Source of the DNA: Betaproteobacteria bacterium
GTDB taxonomy: Bacteria; Pseudomonadota; Gammaproteobacteria; Burkholderiales; Usitatibacteraceae
Length of the DNA: 64,000 bases
Reading direction: 5' to 3'
Assembly (NCBI GenBank): GCA_016708825.1
Contig: JADJEZ010000010.1
Span: forward strand, 99,593-163,592
In this document: one piece after another, positions 17,121-26,923 of the stretch
How the letters are laid out: each line of letters starts with the position of its first letter
Position numbering within the stretch: the stretch's first letter is position 1
The notes under the pieces: model-generated
Databases searched by the model: none
What the model was told of the DNA's origin: nothing
Seen by the model: only the letters and a program-made list of their open reading frames with translations
Position numbers and translations under genes: made by a program

Positions 17121-20100
17121 ATGAAGAAGCAAAGCGCCGCTGCGGTCTTCCGCCGCACCGCGATTTCAGTAGCCATCGGCATGTGCATCGCAGGCGTGGT
17201 GCACGCGCAGGGCGCCGATGGGAGCATCCTGGGCAAGGCCAAAGCGGGGGCGAGCGTCACGTTGACCAGTCCCTCGGGGACGACGATGCAGGCCAAGGCG
17301 CAGCCCGACGGTTCCTTTTCGTTCTCGAAGCTGGCACCCGGTACCTACAAGCTGGCGAGCGACGGCGTCGCGCGCGATGTCGTCGTGGCCGCGGGCGTGG
17401 ATTCCCGGGTGACGCTCGAGGTCGAGTCGGTGGAGAAGATCACGGTCACCGGTTCGCGAATCCGCCGCGACACCTTCAACTCGACTTCGCCGATCCAGGT
17501 GGTCACGCGGGAAGAGACGCTGCTCTCCGGGTTCAACTCCACCACGGCCGCCCTGCAGTCCACGTCCGTCACGACCGGATCGGCGCAGATCAACAACGCG
17601 TTCGGCGGCTTCGTCACGAATGGCGGCCCCGGCGCCAATACGCTGTCGCTGCGCGGCCTGGGTGCGACCCGCACGCTGGTCCTGCTGAACGGCCGACGCG
17701 TCTCCCCCGCCGGTTCCCGGGGCTCCGTCGGTTCGGCCGACTTGAACGTGCTTCCGAGCGCAGTCGTCGACCGTATCGAGATCCTGAAGGATGGCGCTTC
17801 CTCGATCTACGGATCCGACGCGGTGGCGGGCGTGGTGAACATCATCACGCGCAAGAACATCGAGGGCGTCACCCTCGAGGCCCAGTACAACAACCCCGAG
17901 GCCGGCGGCGGCGAGGAGAAGCGCCTGTCCGCGACCATGGGCTACACCGGCGACCGCGGCTTCATCAGCGGTTCGATCGAGGCGTACGACCGTAACGACA
18001 TCCGGTGGGGCGACCGGGAGTGGATGGCCTGCCAGACCGACTACCGCCGCGTCGTGACCGGCGGCGTCCCGGGCGAGTGGGACAGCCTCGGGTTCATCGA
18101 CCCGCTCACCGGCAAGCCCAAGTGCTACGGCATCACGGGCACGGGCAACAACGGAGTCACGATCAACACGATCGGCACCGGCACCATCGCGGGGGCCGTG
18201 GGTGCGGCGGGTTCCGTCGGCACCAGCTTCAACCGGTGGCGGCCGAATTCGGGCGTAACCACGGGGCTTGTCGGCTTCGAGGGCGTGGGTGGCGGCGCCA
18301 ACAGCATCAACGTCCGCGACACTTTCGATCCGAAGATGATGAACCAGTCGCTGATCTCGCCCGTAAAGGTACGGACGGCCTTCCTGCAGGGCGCCCTCGA
18401 CGTGAAGGCACTGGGCAACGCGGAAGCCTATTTCGAGACCCTGTTCCACAAGCGCGAGTCGAGCCAGGTCGGCTACCGGCAGCTGTCGCTGGACTACGCG
18501 CGCGGCAGCCCGCTCATTCCCGCCGGTCTCGCCGGTGTGCCCAACCTCCAGGGCGCGCCGACCGTCCTCACCTACGGCCAGCCGCTGCAGATCCGGGCCT
18601 TCATCGGCTTCGGCAATTACGACAGCGAGCAGGACCTCAACTACCACAAGATCACGGGGGGCCTGCGCGGTGACCTGCCGTGGTCCAACTGGAAGTACGA
18701 CGCCAACGCGAGTTTCTCCAAGTCGAAGGCAAGCTACACGTTCGAGCAGTGGCTGACCGATCGCCTGGCCCAGAGCATGGACGTGGTGAGCAACGGGAGC
18801 GGCGGCTTTACGTGCCGCAACCCGGCCAATGGTTGCGTGCCCGCCCCGATGCTCAGCTCCGCAGTCATCGGCGGCACGCTGCCGCGGGACTGGGTGAACT
18901 GGACTTTCGTGCCCGACACCGGCAACACAACCTACGACGAAAAAACCGCCACGCTGAACGCGAACGGCAGGCTCTTCGAACTGGCCCACGGGGACGTTCG
19001 CGGCGCAATCGGCCTCGAGTGGCGCGAAGCGAAGATCGACGACACGCCGTCGATCAACATGCAGACCGCCAACGTGTACAACTTCTCGTCCGCCGCCATC
19101 ACGCGTGGCAAGGACTCGGTCAAGGAACTCTACGGCGAGGTGGAGGTTCCGCTGCTGAGGGGCATGAAGGGCGCCGAGGAACTCGTCGTCAACTTGTCCG
19201 GCCGGTGGACCGACTACAAGTCCTATGGCAGCGACACCACGTACAAGATGGGCGTGCTCTATACGCCGGTCAAGTGGCTCTCGTTCCGCGCCGCGCAGGG
19301 AACTTCGTACCGTGCTCCGGCGCTCTTCGAGCAGTTCCTAGGGTCGACGAGCGGGTTCCTGAGCAGCCAGAACGACCCCTGCAACAACTGGGGCGCGGGC
19401 GACCCGACGTCGATTCGCGCGGTGAACTGCGCGAGCGAGGGCCTGGCGCCCGACTTCCAGTCGACCAGCTCCGTTCGGGTCAACACGGTGGGCGGGGCCG
19501 ACGCCGGGCTCAAGGCGGAGACCTCGAAGAACGTCACCCTCGGCTTCGTGTTGCAGCCCGAGCTGCCCACCGGCTGGGGCGACCTGTCCCTCGCGTTCGA
19601 CCACTACGACATCGAAGTGGACAACGGCGTGGCACGCGCCGGCGCTTCCGCCATCCTCAGCCTTTGCTACAACGACACGGGCTTCCGGGCCGCGGGCGGC
19701 TTCTGCCGGCTGGTCACGCGCGATGTAGCGGGAACCAACCGCGCGCTGACCATCAACGACAGCTACGTCAACCTGTCGACCGACATCGTGAAGGGCTACG
19801 ACGTGACGCTCCGCTATGTCCGCAATCTGGGTCCTGGCCAGCTCACCGTGAACGGCCTGATCTCGAAGTACAAGGAGCAGGCGAACAAGCTGTTCCCCGA
19901 AGATCCGCTGGAGAGCTTCAACGGCATCATCGGCGCCCCGGACCTGACCGGCAACCTCGACCTGACCTACCGGTACAAGGGCTGGCGGTTCCGTTACGGC
20001 ATGGAATGGATCGACAAGATGTCCAGCTACGAGTACTACGGGGAGAACCCGGATACGAGCACCTACCAGATGGAGACGCCCAGCTACACGCTGCACAATC

Positions 20101-20279
20101 TCTCGGTGCAGTACACGGGCGACAAGTGGTCCGCCACGGCGGGCGTGCGCAACGTGGGCGACAAGACGCCGCCGCCCATCTCGCAGGGCTTCGCCAACCG
20201 CAGGGGCAACGCGCCGCTGTATAGCGGGTTCGACTACATCGGACGATCCTTCTTCGTGAACGTCCAGCACTCGTTCTAA
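17121..20279 (+). CDS. TonB-dependent outer-membrane receptor (large, with N-terminal regulatory-like domain)
   Basis: 1052 residues. A signal peptide (to about residue 30, ...VVHAQG) is followed by a carboxypeptidase-regulatory-like Ig-type domain (ASVTLTSPSGTTMQAKAQPDGSFSFSKLAPGTYKL). Next come a TonB-box-like stretch (VEKITVTGSRIRR), the plug domain (LSLRGLGATRTLVLLNGRRV; GASSIYGSDAVAGVVNIITRK) and a 22-strand-type barrel ending in aromatic F (NVQHSF). It resembles the large receptors used for peptides or oligosaccharides in Xanthomonas, Caulobacter and Shewanella relatives rather than siderophore receptors. The ligand is unknown; the neighbouring secreted peptidase suggests peptides. The start ATG follows AAAGGG. 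A terminator follows. Confidence 0.92.
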   Translation: MKKQSAAAVFRRTAISVAIGMCIAGVVHAQGADGSILGKAKAGASVTLTSPSGTTMQAKAQPDGSFSFSKLAPGTYKLASDGVARDVVVAAGVDSRVTLEVESVEKITVTGSRIRRDTFNSTSPIQVVTREETLLSGFNSTTAALQSTSVTTGSAQINNAFGGFVTNGGPGANTLSLRGLGATRTLVLLNGRRVSPAGSRGSVGSADLNVLPSAVVDRIEILKDGASSIYGSDAVAGVVNIITRKNIEGVTLEAQYNNPEAGGGEEKRLSATMGYTGDRGFISGSIEAYDRNDIRWGDREWMACQTDYRRVVTGGVPGEWDSLGFIDPLTGKPKCYGITGTGNNGVTINTIGTGTIAGAVGAAGSVGTSFNRWRPNSGVTTGLVGFEGVGGGANSINVRDTFDPKMMNQSLISPVKVRTAFLQGALDVKALGNAEAYFETLFHKRESSQVGYRQLSLDYARGSPLIPAGLAGVPNLQGAPTVLTYGQPLQIRAFIGFGNYDSEQDLNYHKITGGLRGDLPWSNWKYDANASFSKSKASYTFEQWLTDRLAQSMDVVSNGSGGFTCRNPANGCVPAPMLSSAVIGGTLPRDWVNWTFVPDTGNTTYDEKTATLNANGRLFELAHGDVRGAIGLEWREAKIDDTPSINMQTANVYNFSSAAITRGKDSVKELYGEVEVPLLRGMKGAEELVVNLSGRWTDYKSYGSDTTYKMGVLYTPVKWLSFRAAQGTSYRAPALFEQFLGSTSGFLSSQNDPCNNWGAGDPTSIRAVNCASEGLAPDFQSTSSVRVNTVGGADAGLKAETSKNVTLGFVLQPELPTGWGDLSLAFDHYDIEVDNGVARAGASAILSLCYNDTGFRAAGGFCRLVTRDVAGTNRALTINDSYVNLSTDIVKGYDVTLRYVRNLGPGQLTVNGLISKYKEQANKLFPEDPLESFNGIIGAPDLTGNLDLTYRYKGWRFRYGMEWIDKMSSYEYYGENPDTSTYQMETPSYTLHNLSVQYTGDKWSATAGVRNVGDKTPPPISQGFANRRGNAPLYSGFDYIGRSFFVNVQHSF

Positions 20280-20293
20280 CCAAAGTCGGGACG

Positions 20294-20328
20294 CGCCACG
20301 TCACCTCCCGGGGTGACGTGGCGTTTTT
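20294..20328 (+). terminator. Rho-independent terminator after receptor 1
   Basis: A perfect 12-bp stem (CGCCACGTCACC / GGTGACGTGGCG) with loop TCCCGG is followed by TTTTT. It lies 14 bp after the receptor stop codon. Confidence 0.95.
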
Positions 20329-20371
20329 ACTTTAAGCCGGCAGATCAAGCCTCGGCAGGAGACCAAACGCC

Positions 20372-22426
20372 ATGTTGACCGTTTCGAACTGGACTCGATT
20401 CACCGCCACTTTGGCCATCGCGTTCGCCGTGGGGCTGGCCCACGCCAAGCCCAAGGCGCCCTCGATCGAGCAGCTGGCCGCCTATCCCAAACTCTCGAGT
20501 TTCTCGGTCTCCCCGGACGGGAAGCACATTGCCGCGCTGGAAGGCCGGGGCGAGGATCGCGTGATCCTCGTTTGGAAGACGGATGCGCTCGACAAGGTGC
20601 CGACGGCGATCGGCTCGAGCCGGATGAAGATATCAGGCGTGCAGTTCATCAAGAACGACCTGCTGGCCGTCACGATGTTTCAGCCCTACGACTCGCGCCT
20701 CGACACGCTCGCGAAGCAGTTCATCTCGAAGCTTTTCATCACGGACCTCGCCGGCAAGGAGTGGAACGAGCCGATGCCGCAGAGCCGCGCGATGAGCCGT
20801 GCCGAGGAAAAGCGGCAGGCCGTCTCCAGCCCCGGCGTGCTCGACACCCTGCCCAACGACCACGATCACATCCTGGTGGTCAACGACGTGGGCACCACCT
20901 CCGGCGATGTCTTCAAGGTGAACGTACGCAGCAATCGCGCCGAGCGCATCCAGCGCTCCGACGAGAAGGTCGCCGGTTACGTCACCGATCTCGACGGGGA
21001 GCTCCGCGCCCGAACGAGGGGGGACGTCGATGGAACCGGAGCCTACATCGCCGCCGAGATCCGGGAACCCGGCAGCGGCAAGTGGGTGGAGCACTTCCGC
21101 TCCTACGTGAAGAACCGCGATGTCGTCCAGATCGTGGGTTTCGCCAAGGATCCGAACACCGCGTTCCTCGTGACCAACGTCGGCCAGGACAAGACTGCCA
21201 TCTACGAATACGACGTCGCGACGCGCAAGCGCAAGGAGATCCTCTTCCAGCACCGTTTCTTCGACGCGGCCCGGGTATTGATCAACCGCTACAAGAGTGC
21301 CGGGGACGTCGCCTTTGGCGAAGTCCTTGGGATCGGGTACGACGGCCCCCGTGGCAGCATTGCAGATGTGCAGTGGACAGCGCCCAAGGCGCGCGCAATA
21401 GAGAAGGCCGTCCGGGAAACGCTGGGCATCCGCGCGCAGCCCATGACGATAGTCGATCCCGCAACCGGACAGAGCGCGCAGATCGACTACGACATGGATG
21501 CGACATTCGTCCTTTCCGCCGCAACGGCGGACCTTTCGACGGTCGTCGTGAGCCTGAGCGGCCCGTCGCGCCCGCCCGAGTTCTACTTGTTGCGCGATAG
21601 CAAGATCACACTGCTTTCGAAGGCCTATCCGGACATCGACCCGGAATCCCTGGGTAAGACGCGTCTCATCTACTTCAAGGCCCGCGACGGCCTGGACGTT
21701 CCCGCGTTCGTCACCACGCCGAACAAGGATCTCTGCGGGCCGGGGCCCTGGGCCGCGGTCGTGCATCCCCATGGGGGCCCCTGGTCCAGGGACACCCTGA
21801 ACTTCGATGGCTCGATGTGGGTGCCGCTCATGGCCTCGAGGTGCCTTGCCGTACTGCGGCCGCAGTTCCGCGGGTCGCAGGGCTGGGGCCGCAAGTTGTG
21901 GACGGCCGGCGACGCCGAGTGGGGGCAGAAGATGCAGGACGACAAGGACGACGGCGCCAAGTGGATGATCGAGCAGGGCATCGCGCTGCGTGGCCGGATC
22001 GCCATGTTCGGGTTCTCCTACGGCGGCTACTCCGCGTTCGCCGCATCCATTCGCCCCCACGGACTCTACAAGTGCGCCATCGCCGGGGCCGGCGTGTCCG
22101 ACATCAAGCAGATCTGGGCGCAGTTCTATACGAACCCGTTCTTCCGCGAGCGACAGGCGCCGACCGTTGAGGGACTGAATCCGGTCGACCGCGCAGGCGC
22201 CATCCAGATTCCGATCATGGTCTACCACGGCGACCGCGACCAGGTCGTGCCCCTGGTGCAGTCGGACTGGTTCGTCTCGAAGGCCAAGGGATCCAAGCAG
22301 CCGGTGGTCTACCACGAGATCGCCGACTATGCCCACGGCCCGGCGTGGACCCGCAAGATCATGGGCGACCAGCTGCGCCACATCGAGGACTACCTGCTTC
22401 GCGACTGCGGCGCCAAGGGCCTGTAG
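20372..22426 (+). CDS. Secreted S9 (prolyl oligopeptidase-type) peptidase
   Basis: 684 residues. The signal peptide ends near VGLAHA. A seven-bladed beta-propeller region (about 30-420) is followed by an alpha/beta-hydrolase domain with HPHGGPWSRD, the nucleophile motif GFSYGGYSA, Asp in YHGDRDQVVP and His in ADYAHGP, so the catalytic triad is complete. S9 enzymes cleave short peptides, often after Pro or as dipeptidyl peptidases. A subgroup next to TonB receptors in lasso-peptide clusters are isopeptidases. It is placed between two TonB receptors with its own terminator, so it probably processes their peptide ligand in the periplasm; specificity cannot be read from sequence. Confidence 0.9.
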   Translation: MLTVSNWTRFTATLAIAFAVGLAHAKPKAPSIEQLAAYPKLSSFSVSPDGKHIAALEGRGEDRVILVWKTDALDKVPTAIGSSRMKISGVQFIKNDLLAVTMFQPYDSRLDTLAKQFISKLFITDLAGKEWNEPMPQSRAMSRAEEKRQAVSSPGVLDTLPNDHDHILVVNDVGTTSGDVFKVNVRSNRAERIQRSDEKVAGYVTDLDGELRARTRGDVDGTGAYIAAEIREPGSGKWVEHFRSYVKNRDVVQIVGFAKDPNTAFLVTNVGQDKTAIYEYDVATRKRKEILFQHRFFDAARVLINRYKSAGDVAFGEVLGIGYDGPRGSIADVQWTAPKARAIEKAVRETLGIRAQPMTIVDPATGQSAQIDYDMDATFVLSAATADLSTVVVSLSGPSRPPEFYLLRDSKITLLSKAYPDIDPESLGKTRLIYFKARDGLDVPAFVTTPNKDLCGPGPWAAVVHPHGGPWSRDTLNFDGSMWVPLMASRCLAVLRPQFRGSQGWGRKLWTAGDAEWGQKMQDDKDDGAKWMIEQGIALRGRIAMFGFSYGGYSAFAASIRPHGLYKCAIAGAGVSDIKQIWAQFYTNPFFRERQAPTVEGLNPVDRAGAIQIPIMVYHGDRDQVVPLVQSDWFVSKAKGSKQPVVYHEIADYAHGPAWTRKIMGDQLRHIEDYLLRDCGAKGL

Positions 22427-22474
22427 GTCTCGATCGCTCGGCCCGGCGGCGGTCCCGGCGGGTTATTTCCACGC

Positions 22475-22507
22475 AAGCCCGCGGGTTCACGCCCGCGGGC
22501 TTTGTTT
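22475..22507 (+). terminator. Rho-independent terminator after S9 peptidase
   Basis: A perfect 11-bp stem AAGCCCGCGGG / CCCGCGGGCTT with loop TTCACG is followed by TGTTTT. It is about 50 bp downstream of the peptidase stop. Confidence 0.9.
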
Positions 22508-22828
22508 TGCCTTCTCGACCACTCCCTCCCGGGGAAGGAAAGGACGGCTTTCCACCTCGTTGCGGAAACGCCACAAAATATCGAAAATTGTTGGATGTTT
22601 GGCAAGACTGTCGCTATTATCCGGCGATCAGTCGCGTCCGAACGGCCCCACGGCCCGCCCTTTAGCATACAAGTCCCTGATTATTAAAATATATGTTTTC
22701 CACCGGGGCAACGCGATGATTCCCATGGCACAGCCGCTACCCGTAACAGCCACCGTAACGACGACGCCCCGGGATCGACCGAGTTGGATCGGACGTTTCG
22801 CTTAACCAAGTCAATTGAGGAGCCCTTG
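22508..22828 (+). promoter_or_regulatory. AT-rich promoter region of receptor 2
   Basis: About 320 bp without a gene. Two stretches are strikingly AT-rich for this genome: 22571-22600 (cacaaaatatcgaaaattgttggatg) and 22675-22700 (cctgattattaaaatatatg). The second carries several -10-like hexamers (e.g. TAAAAT, TATATG). The receptor start at 22829 has GAGGAG six bases upstream. Exact start sites cannot be fixed by eye. Confidence 0.4.
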
Positions 22829-25804
22829 ATGATCAAGAACAAGCAGCCGGCCAAGTCCTTCAGGAGGAAGACGTGTGTCGTCGCCACCGAGATCGCGATC
22901 TCGCTGATGGCCGCGCCCCTGGTCTTTGCGCAAGCCACCACGCCTACCACCGTGGAAAAGCTCGAGATCACGGGCACGCGCATCCCGCCCCCGAACCTCG
23001 AGGGAAGCAGCCCCGTCAACCTGATCAGCGCCCAGGACATCAAGCTCGAAGGCGTGCGCAACGTCGAGAACCTGCTGAACAACCTGCCGCAGGTGTTCGC
23101 GGACCAAGGCGGCAACATTTCCAACGGCGCCTCCGGCACGGCCACGGTGAACCTGCGCAACCTCGGCGCCGACCGCACCCTGGTGCTGGTCAACGGCCGC
23201 CGTCTCCCGGCCGGCTCGCCCCGCCTTTTCGCGACGGACCTGAACGCCATTCCCGCCGGCATGATCAAGCGCGTCGAAGTGCTGACGGGCGGCGCCTCGG
23301 CGATCTACGGTTCCGATGCCGTGGCCGGCGTCGTGAACTTCATCATGAACGACAAGTTCCAGGGCGTAGAGGGCGAGATCAACCACAGCTTCTACAACCA
23401 CCAGCAGGACAACCCCCAGGGCGTCGCAAGCCTCATCGCCGGCCGAGCGCTTACGAACCCGCAATTCATGGTCCCCGGCGACAAGAGCCGCGACGGCGAG
23501 GAATCGGAATACAACATCACACTCGGCAGCAACTTCGCCGACGGCCGAGGCAATGCCACGGTCTACCTGGGCTACAAGAAGACCCGCGCCCTCCTGCAGT
23601 CGGAACGCGACTACAGCTCGTGCGCTCTCGGCTCCAACGCGGCCGGCTTCACTTGCGGCGGCTCGTCGACCAGCTTCCCGGGCCGCTTCTTAGGCAACGC
23701 CCTGGACGGTAGCCTGGACAACGTCGACCACACGGTCGGCTCTGACGGCAACCCGGTTCCGTTCAACGCCGCCCTCAACCTCTACAACTACGGGCCGCTC
23801 AACTACTTCCAGCGTCCCTCCGAGCGGTACACGGCGAGCGCGTTCGCGCATTACGACGTGAACCCGAGCGCCCGGGTGTACACGGAGCTCATGCTGCACG
23901 ACGACCAGACCACGGCGCAGATCGCGCCCAGCGGCCTGTTCGGCCTCGTGGCGTCGGATAACCCCCTGGTCTCGCCCAACACCCGCGCGATCCGGTTCGA
24001 AAACCCGCTGCTCAGCGCGGGCTGGCGCAATCTCATGCTGCTCAACAACCCCGGCGATACGGCGGACATGTTCATTCTCCGCCGCAACGTCGAAGGTGGC
24101 GGGCGCCAGGACACCATCGGCCACACCTCGTACCGTGGCGTCATCGGCATGAAGGGCGAGATCGCGAAGAACTGGAACTACGACATCTTCGTCCAGCACG
24201 GCCGGGTGAACTATTCCGAGGCCTACCTGAACGACTTCTCGATCACCCGCGCGGGCCGCGCGATGGATGTCGTGACCGACCCGTCGACGGGCGCCCCGGT
24301 TTGCGCTTCCGTTCTCGATGGCTCGGATCCCAACTGCGTGCCCTACAACATCTGGGCGCCGGGCGGCGTGACGCAGGCGGCCAATGCCTACCTCGCCACA
24401 CCGGGCCTGCAGAAGGGCTTCACGTCCCAAAGCGTCCAGGGCGCGTCCCTCTCGGCCGATCTGGGCAACTACGGCATCCAGTTCCCCTCCGCGAAGAGCG
24501 GCGTGGGCGTCGCGTTCGGCGCCGAGCGCCGCGTGGAGAAGCTCGAACTCATCACCGATTCCGCGTTCTCGTCCGGTGACCTGTTCGGCCAAGGCGGCCC
24601 GACGATCGGCCTGAACGGCAAGTACACCGTCAAGGACCTGTTCGTCGAAGCCCGGGCGCCCCTCATCGAAGGCGCGCAGTTCATGCATCTCCTGAGCGTG
24701 AACGGCAGCTACCGCTATTCCGATTACTCGACCGGCCAATCGTCCGACTCCTTCGGTCTGGGCGTCGACTGGGCGCCGGTCAAGAATGTCCGGTTCCGCG
24801 GCAGCTACCAGGAGGCGGTCCGCGCGGCCAACATCATCGAGTTGTTCCAGGCGCAGGGCCTCGCGCTCTATGACAACGACTTCGATCCTTGCGCCGGGGC
24901 CAACCCTGTCGCGACGTTCGAGCAGTGCGCGAGGACGGGCGTCACGGCCGCGCAGTACGGCCGCATCCTGGACAGCACCGCGGGGCAGTACAACTACCTC
25001 CAGGGCGGCAACCCGAACCTGAAGCCGGAGACGGGCAAGACCTCCACCCTGGGTGTGGTAGTCACCCCGATGCGCGACCTGAACGTCACGGTCGACTACT
25101 TCAACATGAAGGTAGAGGACATCATCAGCACCCTGCCGCCTACGGTCGTCCTGCAGCAGTGCCTGGACAACGGGGCTTTCTGCAACCTGATCACGCGCGA
25201 TGCGCTCGGGACGCTGTGGGCCACCCCGCAAGCCCAGATCGTCGGCACGAACCAGAACCTGTCGAAGTGGAAAACATCCGGCCTCGACATTTCGGCCGAC
25301 TACAACCACAAGCTCCCGGGCTACGGCAGCCTGAACCTGAACATCATCGGCACGTACCTGAAGGAGTTCAAGCAGGAGCCGGTTCCGGGCCTGGGCGAGT
25401 ACGACTGCGCGGGCCTCTACGGCTCCGGCACCTGCGGCACGCCGCTGCCCGAATGGCGCCACAAGGCCCGTGCGACGTGGCAGACCCCCTGGAACGTGGA
25501 CGTTGCGCTCACCTGGCGCTATATCTCGGAGGTCCTCTTCGAGCGGACCAGCGACAACCCGTTGCTCACGGGCGTCGTGCGGGACGTGGACCGGAAGCTC
25601 GCGGCACAGAACTACATCGACATCGCGGCCGCCTGGTCGGCCACGAAGAACATCACGCTGCGTGGTGGCATCAACAACCTGCTCGACCGGGATCCGCCGC
25701 TCAGCGCCCAGGTCGGCGCGGGCTTCGGAAACGGCAACACGTTCCCGCAGGTCTACGATGCGCTGGGCCGCAAGGTGTTCGTGACCCTGACCGCGAAGTT
25801 CTGA
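22829..25804 (+). CDS. TonB-dependent outer-membrane receptor (second)
   Basis: 991 residues. Signal peptide to LVFAQA, TonB-box-like VEKLEITGTRI, plug domain (VNLRNLGADRTLVLVNGRRL; GASAIYGSDAVAGVVNFIMNDKF), then a barrel ending KVFVTLTAKF. Paired Cys residues in extracellular-loop-like segments (CALGSNAAGFTCG; CAGLYGSGTCG) suggest disulfides. It lacks the Ig-type N-terminal domain of the first receptor. It is in the same large peptide/oligosaccharide-type receptor group and is separated from the S9 gene by a terminator, so it has its own promoter. Confidence 0.92.
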   Translation: MIKNKQPAKSFRRKTCVVATEIAISLMAAPLVFAQATTPTTVEKLEITGTRIPPPNLEGSSPVNLISAQDIKLEGVRNVENLLNNLPQVFADQGGNISNGASGTATVNLRNLGADRTLVLVNGRRLPAGSPRLFATDLNAIPAGMIKRVEVLTGGASAIYGSDAVAGVVNFIMNDKFQGVEGEINHSFYNHQQDNPQGVASLIAGRALTNPQFMVPGDKSRDGEESEYNITLGSNFADGRGNATVYLGYKKTRALLQSERDYSSCALGSNAAGFTCGGSSTSFPGRFLGNALDGSLDNVDHTVGSDGNPVPFNAALNLYNYGPLNYFQRPSERYTASAFAHYDVNPSARVYTELMLHDDQTTAQIAPSGLFGLVASDNPLVSPNTRAIRFENPLLSAGWRNLMLLNNPGDTADMFILRRNVEGGGRQDTIGHTSYRGVIGMKGEIAKNWNYDIFVQHGRVNYSEAYLNDFSITRAGRAMDVVTDPSTGAPVCASVLDGSDPNCVPYNIWAPGGVTQAANAYLATPGLQKGFTSQSVQGASLSADLGNYGIQFPSAKSGVGVAFGAERRVEKLELITDSAFSSGDLFGQGGPTIGLNGKYTVKDLFVEARAPLIEGAQFMHLLSVNGSYRYSDYSTGQSSDSFGLGVDWAPVKNVRFRGSYQEAVRAANIIELFQAQGLALYDNDFDPCAGANPVATFEQCARTGVTAAQYGRILDSTAGQYNYLQGGNPNLKPETGKTSTLGVVVTPMRDLNVTVDYFNMKVEDIISTLPPTVVLQQCLDNGAFCNLITRDALGTLWATPQAQIVGTNQNLSKWKTSGLDISADYNHKLPGYGSLNLNIIGTYLKEFKQEPVPGLGEYDCAGLYGSGTCGTPLPEWRHKARATWQTPWNVDVALTWRYISEVLFERTSDNPLLTGVVRDVDRKLAAQNYIDIAAAWSATKNITLRGGINNLLDRDPPLSAQVGAGFGNGNTFPQVYDALGRKVFVTLTAKF

Positions 25805-25829
25805 CCGGCAAGGTCGGCTTCAAGAACAG

Positions 25830-25858
25830 ACGGCGAGCTTCGGCTCGCCGTTTTTTTT
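25830..25858 (+). terminator. Rho-independent terminator after receptor 2
   Basis: The stem ACGGCGAGC / GCTCGCCGT with a TTCG tetraloop runs into eight T residues. It begins 25 bp after the receptor stop. Confidence 0.96.
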
Positions 25859-25918
25859 CGTCCTTGCCGTGCCGATTCGCCCGCTGCCGCCGGAATGGGG
25901 CGGCGCTTCCCACGTCGC

Positions 25919-26905
25919 CTAGGGCCGGTCGCAGACGAGCACCCAGGCAGCGGACTCCTCACCCTCCCGCCCGGTGCGCAGTTCCTCCGACGTCCGCACG
26001 GACAGGCCGCGGGCTTTCGCCCGTGCGGAGGCTTCACGCAGTCCGGCGGCGTCCAGCGCCGACTCCACCATCGCGGACATCCGACCCGCATAGGCATTTA
26101 CTTCCGTTTCCATGCGGCCCGCCCAAAGGGCCACTTCGGCGGGATCGAAGGCGCCCAGGCGCCGGTACATGTGCCCGAGATCGGCATACAGCCGATGAAC
26201 GGTTCCGCCCGCGACGCCATCGCCGTAATCGGCCAGGACGCGGTCCACCTCGGTCACGGCCGCGGCAAACCGCTCTTCCGCCCTCTGGAACTCGGAGCGG
26301 CTCCCGTGGCCGCGAATCGCCGCGGCACCCCTTCGAAATGCTTCCTTTGCATTCGCAAGGATCCGCGATGCCTGCACGCGCTGCATCGCCCGAAGATTCG
26401 CCTCGCACTCGCGGAACAGAGCGCCCTCCCTCCGGTGCACGACCGCCGCGAACACCCCCCCGCGGGCCACCAGGCGCGCGGCTTCGTCGACGGCATCGAG
26501 GCCCGCGTACTCCAGGCCGAACTGGCTGGCGACCATATCGAAGGCCCCGTCGGGAAACGGCGTTCGGGCCGCGTCCGCGACCACCGCCACGGCGCCAGGA
26601 AATCGGGCCCGGTAGGCGACGGCTGCTGTCCCCGCGCCGTCGAATCCGAACAGGACCGGCTCCGCTCCGGCCGTTCCTGCGGTCCCCAGGGCGATCTCGG
26701 TGACGGCGCCATTGCCGCAGGCGAAGTCGAGTACGCGACTCGCTTGATTGCCTTCGAACTGCCCGGAAAACACACTGCTCCAGAACCGGGAAAGCGCCTC
26801 GTCCTGCGGTCCACCGGCCCGGTGGGCCGCGGTCTCGGCCGTAAGGCGCCAATAGTCGTTCCAGGCGCCCGCGCCCCGAACCCTTCCTGCATCTGCGTCG
26901 GCCAT
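25919..26905 (-). CDS. SAM-dependent class I methyltransferase
   Basis: 328 residues. Motif I is VLDFACGNGAVTEIAL (about residues 58-73). Downstream are a post-motif acidic stretch (VLFGFDGAGTAAVAYRARFP) and PDGAFDMVASQFGLEYAGLDA, the motif II/III area of UbiE/methyltransf-11 type enzymes. The C-terminal half is helical and not recognised. It begins 18 bp after the beta-hydroxylase gene on the same strand, so the two are probably one operon. The substrate is unknown; a small molecule or peptide is possible given the neighbours. Confidence 0.8.
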   Translation of the reverse strand: MADADAGRVRGAGAWNDYWRLTAETAAHRAGGPQDEALSRFWSSVFSGQFEGNQASRVLDFACGNGAVTEIALGTAGTAGAEPVLFGFDGAGTAAVAYRARFPGAVAVVADAARTPFPDGAFDMVASQFGLEYAGLDAVDEAARLVARGGVFAAVVHRREGALFRECEANLRAMQRVQASRILANAKEAFRRGAAAIRGHGSRSEFQRAEERFAAAVTEVDRVLADYGDGVAGGTVHRLYADLGHMYRRLGAFDPAEVALWAGRMETEVNAYAGRMSAMVESALDAAGLREASARAKARGLSVRTSEELRTGREGEESAAWVLVCDRP

Positions 26906-26923
26906 GGGCCAGTCACCTTCCGA